Assembly (NCBI RefSeq): GCF_003852315.1
Contig: NZ_CP027762.1
Span: forward strand, 434,001 to 498,000
Source: Pseudomonas sp. LBUM920
GTDB lineage: Bacteria; Pseudomonadota; Gammaproteobacteria; Pseudomonadales; Pseudomonadaceae
DNA length: 64,000 nucleotides
Direction: 5' to 3'
The notes under the pieces were generated by a model. The model made no database searches. It worked only from the letters and a program-made list of their open reading frames with translations, and was not told where the DNA came from. Positions 41,839 to 50,902 of this stretch are shown piece by piece (the stretch's first letter is position 1; each line of letters opens with the position of its first letter). The position numbers and the translations under genes were made by a program.

Positions 41839-43065
41839 TCAGGCCCAGCGACGGAAAATCAGCGAGGTGTTGACGCCGCCAAACGCAAAGTTGTTGTTCA
41901 TCACGTAATCGTGGTGCATCTCGCGAAAGCCGCCCTGCAGGTAATCCAGCTCGCCACATTGCGGGTCGACCACATCCAGGTTGAAGGTGTGTACGTACTG
42001 GTCGCGGTTCATCATTTCGATGCTGAACCACGACTCCAGCGCGCCGCATGCGCCCAGGGTGTGGCCAAGAAAGCTTTTCTGCGAACTGATAGGCATGCGG
42101 CTGCCGAACAGGCTGCTGGTGGCCAGGGTTTCAGCGATGTCGCCTTGGTCGGTGGCGGTACCGTGACCGTTCACGTAGCCAATGGCAGAAGGCTCAAGCC
42201 CGGCATCTTCCAGGGCCAACTCCATCGCGCGGCGCATGGTTTTCTGCTCCGGGCGGGTGGTGTGCTGGCCGTCGGCGTTACTGCCGAAACCGACCAGTTC
42301 GGCGTGGATGTGCGCACCGCGCGCCAACGCATGTTCCAGTTCTTCGAGCACCAGCATGCCGCCGCCTTCACCAATCACCAGGCCATCACGGCCGCTGTCG
42401 TAAGGACGTGGGCTGGTCTGCGGCGCGTCGTTTTTCAGGCTGGTGGCGTAGAGCGCATCAAACACCATGGCTTCGGTGGGGCACAGCTCTTCGGCGCCGC
42501 CGGCGAGCATCAACGGCAGGCGTCCGAACTTGATCGCTTCATACGCATAACCGATGCCCTGGCTGCCGCTGGTGCAGGCGCTGGACGTCGGGATCAGCCG
42601 TCCGGTAAGGCCAAAAAAGATGCTGATATTCGCCGCCGTGGTGTGCGGCATCATGCGCACATAGGAGTTGGCATTCAGCCCCTCGGCCACCGAGTTCAGC
42701 AGCATGTTGCCGAATGCCTTGATCTCGTCGGTGCTGCCGGTGGACGAACCACAGGCCACGCCCATGCGCCCGTCCTTGATCGACTCGTCGCCGAGCAAGC
42801 CGGCGTCCTGCAACGCCTGTTCCGCCGCCCACACCGCCAGGCGCGACACGCGGCCCATGCTGCGCAGTTGCTTGCGGGTCCAGTGGGCGGGCACCACGAA
42901 ATCGTCAATCGGCCCGGCCAGGCGCGTGTTCAGTTCGGTGAAGCGGTCCCACTCGTCCATGCGCCGAATGCCGCTGCGGTTGGCGCGAAAGTTGGCGGCG
43001 ATGGTGTCCCAGTCGCTGCCCAGGGAGGTCATGCCGGCCATGCCGGTGACGACGACGCGTTTCAT
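41839..43065 (-). CDS. APE beta-ketoacyl-ACP synthase with complete catalytic triad
   Basis: 408-aa FabF-type ketosynthase elongating the polyene chain. The nucleophile Cys164 (SSACTSG), His301 (NGHGTATDQGD) and Lys330/His335 (KSFLGHTLGA) are all present, with the NNNFAFGG end motif. The start at 43065 gives MKRVVVTGMAG; a longer in-frame extension to 43485 lies inside the ketoreductase gene in another frame and is discarded. Starts 1 base inside the ketoreductase stop. Probably the main KS that works with a chain-length-factor partner. Confidence 0.95.
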   Translation of the reverse strand: MKRVVVTGMAGMTSLGSDWDTIAANFRANRSGIRRMDEWDRFTELNTRLAGPIDDFVVPAHWTRKQLRSMGRVSRLAVWAAEQALQDAGLLGDESIKDGRMGVACGSSTGSTDEIKAFGNMLLNSVAEGLNANSYVRMMPHTTAANISIFFGLTGRLIPTSSACTSGSQGIGYAYEAIKFGRLPLMLAGGAEELCPTEAMVFDALYATSLKNDAPQTSPRPYDSGRDGLVIGEGGGMLVLEELEHALARGAHIHAELVGFGSNADGQHTTRPEQKTMRRAMELALEDAGLEPSAIGYVNGHGTATDQGDIAETLATSSLFGSRMPISSQKSFLGHTLGACGALESWFSIEMMNRDQYVHTFNLDVVDPQCGELDYLQGGFREMHHDYVMNNNFAFGGVNTSLIFRRWA

Positions 43066-43793
43066 CAGCACAGGCCTCCGTTCACGGCCAGCACCTGGCG
43101 CGTGATGTAGCCGGCTTCGGCCGACATCAGGAAATTCACTGCACCGGCCACTTCTTCCGGGGTGCCCATGCGCTGCGCCGGGATCATTTTCATCAGCTCT
43201 TCGACCGGCACGTTTTCGTCCAGCATCGCGGTGTCGATCAAGCCGGGCGCTACACAATTGACGGTGATCTTGCGCTTGCCCAGCTCGATGGCCAGCGCCT
43301 TGGCCGCGCCAATCAGACCGGCCTTCGACGCGCTGTAATTGACCTGCCCACGGTTGCCGATCAGCCCCGACACCGAGGTGATGCACACAATGCGGCCGGC
43401 GGCGCGACGACGAATCATCGGCATCATCACCGGGTGCAGCACGTTGTAGAAACCGTCGAGATTGGTGCGCATCACCACGTCCCAATCGTCTTCGGACAAG
43501 GCCGGGAACGCGCCGTCACGGGTCAGGCCGGCATTGAGCACCACGCCGTAGTAGGCGCCATGCTGCTCCACGTCCGCTTCAAGGATTTGCTTGCAGCTGG
43601 CGCGATCGGCCACGTCAAACTGCAGCACCCGCGCCTTGCGGCCCAGGGCTTCAATCTCGACCTGCACCGCGTCCGCTTGCGCGCGGCCGCTGCGGCAATG
43701 CAGCACGATGTCATGCCCGGCCTGCGCCAGACGCAGGGCAATGGCGCGGCCGATGCCACGGCTGGAGCCGGTGACCAGTACGGATTCAGTCAT
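43065..43793 (-). CDS. APE 3-oxoacyl-ACP reductase (FabG-like)
   Basis: Short-chain dehydrogenase (242 aa) reducing the beta-keto group in each polyene extension cycle. The NADPH motif TGSSRGIG is at 8-15, NAG in LNAGLTRDGAFPAL, and the Ser-Tyr-Lys triad region reads SVSGLIGNRGQVNYSASKAG. Overlaps the dehydratase upstream by 4 bases and the ketosynthase downstream by 1 base. Confidence 0.94.
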   Translation of the reverse strand: MTESVLVTGSSRGIGRAIALRLAQAGHDIVLHCRSGRAQADAVQVEIEALGRKARVLQFDVADRASCKQILEADVEQHGAYYGVVLNAGLTRDGAFPALSEDDWDVVMRTNLDGFYNVLHPVMMPMIRRRAAGRIVCITSVSGLIGNRGQVNYSASKAGLIGAAKALAIELGKRKITVNCVAPGLIDTAMLDENVPVEELMKMIPAQRMGTPEEVAGAVNFLMSAEAGYITRQVLAVNGGLC

Positions 43794-44251
43794 GGCGTTT
43801 CGTCCTTCGGTTCATCTAAATAGGTGGCCGCCTGGGGCGGTCGAAATACGTTCAAGCGCGCGCTGGCCTGGATACCGTCGCCGGTGAGGTGGCATTCGAA
43901 CACACCCATGCCGTTGTCGTCTTCCAGCGAGCGCAGGCCGTGGATGCGCAGCTCGGCGCCTGCCGGGAAGTGTTCCACGTTGCACTCGAACTTACGCGTG
44001 CCGAGCAGGAAGCCCAGCTCCACGGCCTCGCCGTTCTGGCGCGCGCGGCACCCGGCATACGCGGCGACGCTCTGGGCCATCAGCTCGATCCCGACCCAGG
44101 CCGGCAGGCTGCCGTCCGGGCGGTTGAACAGGCCACCGGGCTTGACGGTAAGGCGTGTGTGAATCTGCTCTTCATCGAACGACAGCACCTGGTCGATCAG
44201 GATCATGTCGCCCGCGTGGGGCAGCAATTGGGCGAGTGGCCAATCAATCAT
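43790..44251 (-). CDS. APE hotdog-fold 3-hydroxyacyl-ACP dehydratase
   Basis: 153-aa hotdog protein. LLPHAGDMILIDQV at the N-terminus carries the candidate catalytic His, and PAWVGIELMAQSVAAYAG is the central helix with the acidic partner (Glu). Removes water to leave the conjugated double bonds, and matches the stand-alone dehydratase of APE clusters. A second dehydratase domain is fused to the ligase at 54733, so the operon encodes two. Confidence 0.9.
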   Translation of the reverse strand: MIDWPLAQLLPHAGDMILIDQVLSFDEEQIHTRLTVKPGGLFNRPDGSLPAWVGIELMAQSVAAYAGCRARQNGEAVELGFLLGTRKFECNVEHFPAGAELRIHGLRSLEDDNGMGVFECHLTGDGIQASARLNVFRPPQAATYLDEPKDETP

Positions 44252-45414
44252 GGGGCCTCTGCGATTATCAGGCTGACGTTGTTACCGCCGAAGGCAAACG
44301 AGTTGCTCATCAGGCAGCGTTTTTCCAAGGTGTCGCCGGTCTGCGCCCATTGCAGGGCGGGCAGCGCCGGGTCGGCCTGGCCGTCCCACACATGCGGCGG
44401 CACGCGGCCGTGCGTCAGGCTCAGCCAGCAGAGCGCCGCTTCCAGCGCGCCAGCTGCACCGAGGGTGTGGCCGCTCATGGGTTTGGTCGACGAACAGGCC
44501 ACGCCGTGGGGAAACAGGCTGGCGACGGCCAGGCTTTCCATGGCGTCGTTGTGCTGGGTCGCGGTGCCGTGCAGGTTCAAGTAACCGATCTGCTCGGGCA
44601 CCAGCTTCGCGCTGGCCAAGGCCTTGCGCATCGCCTGCAATGCGCCTTTGCCGGTAGGCTCGGGCGCAGAAATATGGTGCGCGTCGCAACTGGCGCCACT
44701 GCCCAGCAGGGCAATCGGCGCAGGGTGTTGGGTCATCAGAAACAGCACGGCCGCTTCGCCGATATTGATGCCATTGCGGTTCACTGAAAACGGATTGCAG
44801 CGCTCGCTGGAGACCGCCTCCAGCGCGGTAAAACCGTTGAGCGTCAGCTTGCACAGGCTGTCGACACCGCCGCAGATCACCGCGTCGCACACCCCCAGGT
44901 CCAACAGGCGTTGGGCGCTCATCAACGCGCGGGCGCTGGAGGTGCAGGCGGTAGAAATCACATAGGCCGGGCCGCTCAGTTGCAGCCAGTCGGCGAGGAA
45001 GTTGGCGGGGGCGCTGAGTTCCTGTTGCTGGTAGTCGTAGTCGCCGGGAAACTGCCTGTCGCGCAGGTAATTGGCGATGCCACGGCTGGCCTCGTCGATG
45101 CCCGAGGTGCTGGTGCCCAGCACCACGCCGACTCGCGAGGCGCCATAGGTGTGAATGGCGTGGCGGATCTCGCCCTCGATCTGCAACGCTGCTTCCAGCA
45201 ACAACTGGTTGTTGCGGCTGCTTTGCTGGTTCAGTTCGGCCGGAATAGTCACCAGCTCGCCGCGCACGCCGCCGACCGGCAATACGCGCTCCGGCACCCA
45301 GCCGCTCTCGGCGCGCATGCCTGAGCAGTCGCCGGCAAACAGGCTGCGGCTGACCTCGGCCTGGCCGCGCCCCAGGGCGCAAATCACGCCCAGCGCATTC
45401 AGATAAGCCGTCAT
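44248..45414 (-). CDS. APE beta-ketoacyl-ACP synthase, second copy with intact triad
   Basis: 388-aa thiolase-fold ketosynthase. Cys157 (STACTSSA), His282 (LHGTATQHND) and Lys311/His316 (KPMSGHTLGA) are present, so it should be catalytic and is not a simple chain-length factor. It is more divergent from FabF than the first copy. The start at 45414 (MTAYLNALGVICALG) overlaps the DUF3261 stop by 4 bases. APE systems need an extra KS for early extension; which copy does this cannot be told from sequence. Confidence 0.92.
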   Translation of the reverse strand: MTAYLNALGVICALGRGQAEVSRSLFAGDCSGMRAESGWVPERVLPVGGVRGELVTIPAELNQQSSRNNQLLLEAALQIEGEIRHAIHTYGASRVGVVLGTSTSGIDEASRGIANYLRDRQFPGDYDYQQQELSAPANFLADWLQLSGPAYVISTACTSSARALMSAQRLLDLGVCDAVICGGVDSLCKLTLNGFTALEAVSSERCNPFSVNRNGINIGEAAVLFLMTQHPAPIALLGSGASCDAHHISAPEPTGKGALQAMRKALASAKLVPEQIGYLNLHGTATQHNDAMESLAVASLFPHGVACSSTKPMSGHTLGAAGALEAALCWLSLTHGRVPPHVWDGQADPALPALQWAQTGDTLEKRCLMSNSFAFGGNNVSLIIAEAP

Positions 45415-45893
45415 CGAGCGGCCCCCAGCGGGGTGATGCGATAGCTCAGCGGTTGGCCCGTCATGTTCACGCTGAACACCTCTGAAGACTGATAGACGAT
45501 TTGCCAATGACCCGGCAGCGTGCGCGTGAGGTCCATGGCCTGGGCGCTCGGGTAAAGCGCGCGCACGTCATCCGATGAAGTCAGGGCAAACAGCAAGGCG
45601 GCAAACAGTTCGCGCGCCGCCGGGTTGGGCGGCAGCAGACCATCGGCCTGCCACTGGCCATCGAGCAGTTTTTGCCGGGCCTGGGGAATGCCCAGCGGGT
45701 CCATCATCGACCAACGAAGGGCCGCGCCTTCACGCTGGATCACCAACAGCCAGTCCTGGCTCTGGCCACCCGAAAGGCGCTGCACATGCAATTGCATCGG
45801 CAAGGCCAGCGCCGGGGTTTTTGCGGGCAGCGGCGGTTGGCTGGCGCAGGCGCTCAGCAGCAACAGGCAACCGATCAACAGCAGACGGATCAT
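45411..45893 (-). CDS. DUF3261 lipoprotein of the APE cluster
   Basis: 160-aa lipoprotein with signal MIRLLLIGCLLLLSAC (Cys16). The mature domain has LHVQRLSGGQSQDWLLVIQ and LRWSMMDPLGIPQARQKL, typical of DUF3261 proteins found next to APE exporters and resembling LolB-type outer-membrane lipid acceptors. Together with the LolA-like protein at 50219 and the MMPL exporter it suggests a Lol-like route for the polyene lipid; that is inference. Confidence 0.82.
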   Translation of the reverse strand: MIRLLLIGCLLLLSACASQPPLPAKTPALALPMQLHVQRLSGGQSQDWLLVIQREGAALRWSMMDPLGIPQARQKLLDGQWQADGLLPPNPAARELFAALLFALTSSDDVRALYPSAQAMDLTRTLPGHWQIVYQSSEVFSVNMTGQPLSYRITPLGAAR

Positions 45894-46639
45894 GGTGCGG
45901 CGCTCGCGAAAGGTTTACGCGCCACACAGTTGACCAGCGTCTCTTCGCGCTGGCCCACCGGTGGCGGGTTGCGCAGGCCCCAGCGTTCGAGCAGGCCAAA
46001 ATCGCTGGAACGGCTCCACCACAGATACGGGTACGAGACATTCTGCGGGGCGAATTCAAAACCCTGCTCGCGCAGCATCTCCAGGTATTGGTCGGCGCTT
46101 TTCTGCACGTGCATCGGGTGGCGGAACAGCCAGCGAATCACCCAGGTATCGATATAGGCTTCGGTGGACTCGGCAAACAGCAGGTAGCCGCCCGGCTTGA
46201 GCACGCGGTAGAACTCCTTCAAGGCGCGATGCTGTTCGACCAGATGATGGAAGGTCTGGTGGCAGAACACGACATCGACGCTGGCGTCGGGCACCACAAG
46301 GGTGGCGCAGTCACTGCCGATCAGCTCGACGGCCAGGCCCTGGCGCGCGGCTTCAGCCTTGCTCAGCGCCAGGCTATGCGGGTCGGCATCCACACCGATC
46401 AGGCGCTGCGGCGCGAACACCTGCTGCAAATACTGGAACGACTTGCCCTGGCCGCAACCGGCGTCCAGCAGCACCGGCGCGACCGGCAATGGCTCGGTGA
46501 ACAAGCCGCGCAGGTCGTTGATCGCCACGCGCAACACGTGGTGCTGCCAAGTGTGGCTGCGCAGGAACCAGAAACCGAACCTGGTTTCTTCGACGTAGTT
46601 TTTACTCAGGTAGTTTTTTTCCAGCGCTGGACTGCTCAT
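45890..46639 (-). CDS. APE class I SAM-dependent methyltransferase
   Basis: 249-aa methyltransferase. Motif I is VLLDAGCGQGKSFQYL (about 57-72), then GVDADPHSL, and the Asp-rich DASVDVVFCHQTFHHL. In known aryl polyenes the aromatic head group carries methyl groups, so head-group methylation is the likely job. Overlaps both neighbours by 4 bases. Confidence 0.88.
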   Translation of the reverse strand: MSSPALEKNYLSKNYVEETRFGFWFLRSHTWQHHVLRVAINDLRGLFTEPLPVAPVLLDAGCGQGKSFQYLQQVFAPQRLIGVDADPHSLALSKAEAARQGLAVELIGSDCATLVVPDASVDVVFCHQTFHHLVEQHRALKEFYRVLKPGGYLLFAESTEAYIDTWVIRWLFRHPMHVQKSADQYLEMLREQGFEFAPQNVSYPYLWWSRSSDFGLLERWGLRNPPPVGQREETLVNCVARKPFASAAP

Positions 46640-47883
46640 ACCGGCTCACCCGCGCAAATCTCCGACAACATCCGCAACCGCCGTTTGGGCTCGCTGACAA
46701 ACGGGTTGCGCTCATCCCACGCGTAGCCGGCGAGGATCGAGCTGATCATCCGGCGAATGTCCGGCGAGCTGCCCGGATGGAAAATCACATCCTGGAAGGT
46801 GCCGGCGTACCAGCCTTCGACGTAGCAGCGGAAGGTGTCGACGCCGCGTTTCAATGGCTCGGCAAACTCGGTTTGCCAGTCCACTGTTTCGCCCTTGAGT
46901 TGGCGGTGCAGCAAGCCCGCCGCCATGCTCGCCGAGCGCATGGCGATGGTCACGCCGGAGGAAAATACCGGGTCGAGGAATTCCGCCGCGTTGCCCAGCA
47001 GCGCAAAGCCCGGACCGTGCAGGGTTTTGACGTTGGCCGAGTAGCCGCCGATGGTGCGCGCAGGCGTGTCCCATACGGCGTTTTGCAGCACGCCGGCCAG
47101 GCTCGGCGTTTCCGCGATAAAGCCGCGCAGGCACGCGTCGAGGTCGCTGTCGCGGCCGTCGAAATGCGCCTTCGCCGCGACCACGCCCACCGAGCAGCGG
47201 CCATTGCTGAACGGGATGGTCCAGAACCAGATGTCACGCTGGGTCGGGTGGGTGGTCACGAGGATTTTGGTGCGGTCGAAACCGGGGTGTTCGATGCGGT
47301 CTTCGACGTGAGTGAACACCGCCTGGCGCACCGGGAAATCCGATGGCGCCTCAAGGTCCAGCAGGCGCGGCAACACACGGCCGTAGCCGCTGGCGTCGAG
47401 GATAAATTTGGCCTTGAGGTGGTACTCGCTGCCATTCTCGCGGCGCACATGCAGGTAGCGGCTGTCGCCGGCAAAATCCACACCGACGACGCTTTCGCCG
47501 TAGCGAATGTCGACGCCTTGCAAGGCGGCCTGGTCGGCCAAAAGTTTGTCGAATTCACCGCGCTGCACCTGGAAGGTGGTGGGTTTGCCGTGGCTGAACG
47601 TGTCGCCAAAATCAAACGCGCTGTAGCGCTCGCCCCAGGCAAACGCAGCGCCGGTTTTTACCTGGAAACCCGCTGCCTGCACGGCCTCGAGCATGCCGGC
47701 TTCTTCGATAAAGTCGATGCAGTGCGACAGCAGGCTTTCGCCAATCGAGAAGCGTGGAAAATGCTGGCGCTCGATAATCAATACATCATGCCCGTTGCGC
47801 TTTAACAGCGCGGCGGCGATGGCACCGGACGGGCCGGCACCGATCACCACCACCTGGCGACGTTCCATTTCAACTGTGGGCAC
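46636..47883 (-). CDS. APE FAD-dependent oxidoreductase
   Basis: 415-aa flavoprotein of the tryptophan-halogenase/geranylgeranyl-reductase-like class. Rossmann motif VVVIGAGPSGAIAA lies near the start, with GESLLSHC and an FAD-binding FALLGNAAEFLDPVFSSG near residue 290. The GTG start at 47883 is chosen because AAGGAG sits 5 bases upstream; an internal ATG at 47868 has no such site. Probable role is hydroxylation or other tailoring of the aryl head group. Confidence 0.88.
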   Translation of the reverse strand: MPTVEMERRQVVVIGAGPSGAIAAALLKRNGHDVLIIERQHFPRFSIGESLLSHCIDFIEEAGMLEAVQAAGFQVKTGAAFAWGERYSAFDFGDTFSHGKPTTFQVQRGEFDKLLADQAALQGVDIRYGESVVGVDFAGDSRYLHVRRENGSEYHLKAKFILDASGYGRVLPRLLDLEAPSDFPVRQAVFTHVEDRIEHPGFDRTKILVTTHPTQRDIWFWTIPFSNGRCSVGVVAAKAHFDGRDSDLDACLRGFIAETPSLAGVLQNAVWDTPARTIGGYSANVKTLHGPGFALLGNAAEFLDPVFSSGVTIAMRSASMAAGLLHRQLKGETVDWQTEFAEPLKRGVDTFRCYVEGWYAGTFQDVIFHPGSSPDIRRMISSILAGYAWDERNPFVSEPKRRLRMLSEICAGEPV

Positions 47884-47916
47884 GAGGGCTCCTTGCCGCT
47901 ATGGCGATAATCACAT

Positions 47917-50247
47917 TCATAAGGCGTGCTTCTGATGGCCGGCCCAGGGCGCCAGCATAAAGCTGAAGGCCAGGCCCAGGCTGACCGACAGGCCGAAATT
48001 GCTCACGGCCGGTGTACTCGACACCGCCAGCAGGCCGAACGACAACCAGGTCGTCAGCGCCGCCAGCAGCGTACCTAAAAGACTCACGGCAGGGCCGCCG
48101 ATCTGTTCGCGCATCAAGATCGCGTAGTCAACGCTGATCGCTGTGACCAGCAGCAGGCCGAACAGGCTGAACAAGGTCAGTGGCTGGCCCAGCCAACCCA
48201 GGCTGGCCAGGCTGCACAGCGCTGCGAGCAGCGGCAGGGCGACGATGCGCAAGGCGCCGCCGACACCGAACGGCAGGATCAGCAACAGCACGATCAGCAC
48301 GCACGACATCAATTTCAATTCAGCGGCGCTGATCTGCGTGTCGGCGAACACCCGGTTCAAGTCGCCCAGGCGATCCACCAGCTGTACGCCAGGCAAGTCC
48401 AGCGCCTGCACCCGTAGCAGCGCCGGGTTGTTCAGGCCTTGCAGGCTGACCATCGCCGCGACGCCGCCGTCCACCGGCCCCAGCCACAGCGTGCGCCAAG
48501 GCTCGGCGAGCGGGCCGACCAGCGCCGCGTCGATGTCTTCGATGGGCAAGCCTTGCAGTTGCGCGATTTCGGCGTGCAGGGCGCTGGCGGGCACGCCCAG
48601 GTCCAACAGCGGCTGCCAGTGTTGCGGCAATTGGTTCAGCGCGTCGCGCAGCCGTTGCTGCTCGGCGGGCAAATTGACCAGTTGGTTAAGCGCCAGGTAG
48701 CCCTGCAGCTTGTCCATGTTCACCAGTTGATCCAGGCGCTGGCCCAGGGCTGCCTGACGTTCGAGCAACTGCTGCTGATTGTCGGCGCGCACCAGAAAGA
48801 ACTGGCTGGTGGGCTGGAACCCGGTGATGCGCGCCACGGCCTGGGCTTCCTGCAGCAATTGCGGCGGGGCGCCGATCCATTGGCGCAGATCGTTCTTGCT
48901 GTTCAGGTGCCACAGGCCGCCGGCGCAAAACAGCAGCACCAGCGCCAGGAGCAGCGGGCTTGGTAAGTGTTTGATCAAGGTGGCCCGCAGCACCCACAGG
49001 CCTTCAGCGATGCGCAGCGGCCATTGCGCCGGGCGCAGGTCCACGCCTTGGAGCAGCGCGGGCAGCAGGCACACGGCTGACAGGTAGGCGCCGACCAGAC
49101 CGGCGGCAGAGAACACCGCGATCTGGGTGAGCGCCGGGAATGGCGTCCAGGCCAGCGCCAGGTAGCCGATGCAACTGGTCGCCAGGCTCAGGCTCAGCCC
49201 CGGCAGGGTCAGGCGCAACGCCGGCCAACTGCGCCACGGCTGCAGGCTCCAGCTTTTGGACAGGTAATGCAGCGGGTAATCCACCGCCACGCCGATCAGG
49301 CTGGAGCCGAGCACCAAGGTCATCACATGCATATGGCCGAACAGCGCCACACAGGCCACCGCGCCAAACAACATGCCCACCAGCACCGGCACAAAGGCCA
49401 GCAGCACACGCCAGCGGCGGAAGGCGAGCAACAGCAATAACAGGATGCCCAGCGTGGCGCCGCCGCCCACCCAGGTAATTTCACGGGTCGCCTGCTGCTG
49501 CCCATTGGCCGCGTAGAGCAAGCCACTGGCGGCGAGCAGTTGCGCGCCTTGCTCGCCGGCCTGCGCGCGGCTGGCCTGGAGCAGATCCGCCACTTGCACC
49601 GGCAGTTTCATATCAAAGGCATTGCCGGTGGTGCGCGCACGCAGCAGCACCCAGCTTTTGCCGTCGGCATCGGCGATCAAGGCGCCGCTGCCGATATCCA
49701 ATTGCACCGAGCCGTGTTGTGGCTGGCTGTTCTGGATACGCCCGGTCAGGCCCAGCCAGTCGTCCTGGCTCGGCACCAGGCTGAACCCGGTGAAGGGATC
49801 GAACAGGGCTTGCACGCGTTGTTGGATGAACGCGTCGGGGTGCTCGATCAGTTGTTCGCGGTCCCTGGCCGAGAGCATCGCCAGGCGCCCGCGCAGCAAT
49901 TGCTCGCGCAGGGCCGGCAAGTCGGCCTGCAGGTTCCACTGCACTTTTTCGAACAGCCCGCTGGCTTGCCAGCGCTCGCCCAATTGCTGCGCCACCGCCA
50001 CGGCTTTTTGCCGATCCGCATGCCCGACCAATACCAGCATTTCGCGGTTCAGCGGCTCCTGCATGCGTTGTTCGGCTTTTAGCTCAAGCGCATCCGGCGT
50101 GCTGCCCGGCACCAGCTCCATGAGGTTGGCCGACAGCGGCGCGCCATGGCGCCACTGCCAGCCGGCCAGCGCCAGCACGGCCACCAGCAGGATCAGGAAC
50201 AGGCGCGGCAGCAGGCGCTCACTGGGCAAAGTCGTGTTGCTCCGCAT
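47917..50247 (-). CDS. MMPL/RND-family exporter of the APE cluster
   Basis: 776-aa inner-membrane transporter with the RND layout: TM1 (about 14-30), a large periplasmic loop to about residue 255, TM2-6, a second loop, and TM7-12. The TM4-like stretch SLIGVAVDYPLHYL and its counterpart VTAISVDYAILMREQI carry the Asp residues used for proton coupling. Likely lifts the polyene glycolipid or acyl intermediate out of the inner membrane. Overlaps the LolA-like gene by 29 bases. Confidence 0.92.
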   Translation of the reverse strand: MRSNTTLPSERLLPRLFLILLVAVLALAGWQWRHGAPLSANLMELVPGSTPDALELKAEQRMQEPLNREMLVLVGHADRQKAVAVAQQLGERWQASGLFEKVQWNLQADLPALREQLLRGRLAMLSARDREQLIEHPDAFIQQRVQALFDPFTGFSLVPSQDDWLGLTGRIQNSQPQHGSVQLDIGSGALIADADGKSWVLLRARTTGNAFDMKLPVQVADLLQASRAQAGEQGAQLLAASGLLYAANGQQQATREITWVGGGATLGILLLLLLAFRRWRVLLAFVPVLVGMLFGAVACVALFGHMHVMTLVLGSSLIGVAVDYPLHYLSKSWSLQPWRSWPALRLTLPGLSLSLATSCIGYLALAWTPFPALTQIAVFSAAGLVGAYLSAVCLLPALLQGVDLRPAQWPLRIAEGLWVLRATLIKHLPSPLLLALVLLFCAGGLWHLNSKNDLRQWIGAPPQLLQEAQAVARITGFQPTSQFFLVRADNQQQLLERQAALGQRLDQLVNMDKLQGYLALNQLVNLPAEQQRLRDALNQLPQHWQPLLDLGVPASALHAEIAQLQGLPIEDIDAALVGPLAEPWRTLWLGPVDGGVAAMVSLQGLNNPALLRVQALDLPGVQLVDRLGDLNRVFADTQISAAELKLMSCVLIVLLLILPFGVGGALRIVALPLLAALCSLASLGWLGQPLTLFSLFGLLLVTAISVDYAILMREQIGGPAVSLLGTLLAALTTWLSFGLLAVSSTPAVSNFGLSVSLGLAFSFMLAPWAGHQKHAL

Positions 50248-50902
50248 CGCTTAACGGTTGGGCGGCGGTGCTGTCCTGCATGCGCAGTACGGTGCTGTCG
50301 CCTTGGGTTTCCAGCAGTTGGATGGTCTGCACCAATTCGCCGCCGTCGATATTGATCTGGGTGAAAACCTGCTTGAGCAGCAATGAGCGCGGGATCAGCG
50401 TCAGCTTCCACTGCTTGGCTTCGCCTTGCAGCTGCAGTTCGAAGTCGCGTTGCAGGCCGCTGCTGTCGCCTTGGAGTACGGCGAGAAACAGGCGGTTCTG
50501 CTCGGCCCCGGCGCTCTTGTTCGGCAGCAGTTGCCAGCCATTGGCGTCACGGCGCGCAATGCCTTGGGCGCTGATGCGGTAGTCCTGCTGCAGCGGGGTT
50601 TTCAACAGCCACAACAGGCCGTGGTCTTTGGCGAGCACGAAGGTGCCTTTGCTGACCAAGGGTTGGGGCAGGGCGCGCAAGTGTTTTTCCTGGATGAAGT
50701 TGCCGTGGATCACCGAGGGCTTGGCCAACTGATCGCTGAGCTGTTGCAGATCAAAAGCATGGGCGCTGAAGCTCAGCAACAACCCGATCAATGTGGTAGC
50801 GGGCTTGCCCGCGAAGAACCTGAGGGCGCTGCGCAGTGTCAGGCGGTTCGCGTTATCGTTAACGTCCTTCGCGGGCAAGCCCGCTCCCACAGGGGTCAGC
50901 AT
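50219..50902 (-). CDS. LolA-like outer-membrane lipoprotein carrier with a REPIN translated in its signal region
   Basis: 227-aa periplasmic LolA-fold protein: after a signal core (TTLIGLLLSFSAHA) the mature part begins FDLQQLSDQL and carries the LolA pattern GNFIQEKHL ... LLWLLKTPLQQDY. The ATG at 50902 overlaps the thioesterase stop. Residues about 4-37 are encoded by a REPIN (50792-50891), so the N-terminus is abnormally long (PVGAGLPAKD ... RFFAGKPA). Without it the gene would have an ordinary 20-25-residue signal peptide. Confidence 0.85.
   Translation of the reverse strand: MLTPVGAGLPAKDVNDNANRLTLRSALRFFAGKPATTLIGLLLSFSAHAFDLQQLSDQLAKPSVIHGNFIQEKHLRALPQPLVSKGTFVLAKDHGLLWLLKTPLQQDYRISAQGIARRDANGWQLLPNKSAGAEQNRLFLAVLQGDSSGLQRDFELQLQGEAKQWKLTLIPRSLLLKQVFTQINIDGGELVQTIQLLETQGDSTVLRMQDSTAAQPLSDAEQHDFAQ
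50792..50891. repeat. REPIN inside the coding start of the LolA-like gene
   Basis: TGTGGTAGCGGGCTTGCCCG and CGGGCAAGCCCGCTCCCACA ends, 100 bases in all, wholly within the open reading frame. All other REPINs in this window lie between genes. Confidence 0.88.

Noticed and set aside
41839..43485. A 548-codon reading of the APE ketosynthase
   Set aside because: The first 140 codons are the ketoreductase gene read in another frame; the ketosynthase starts at 43065.
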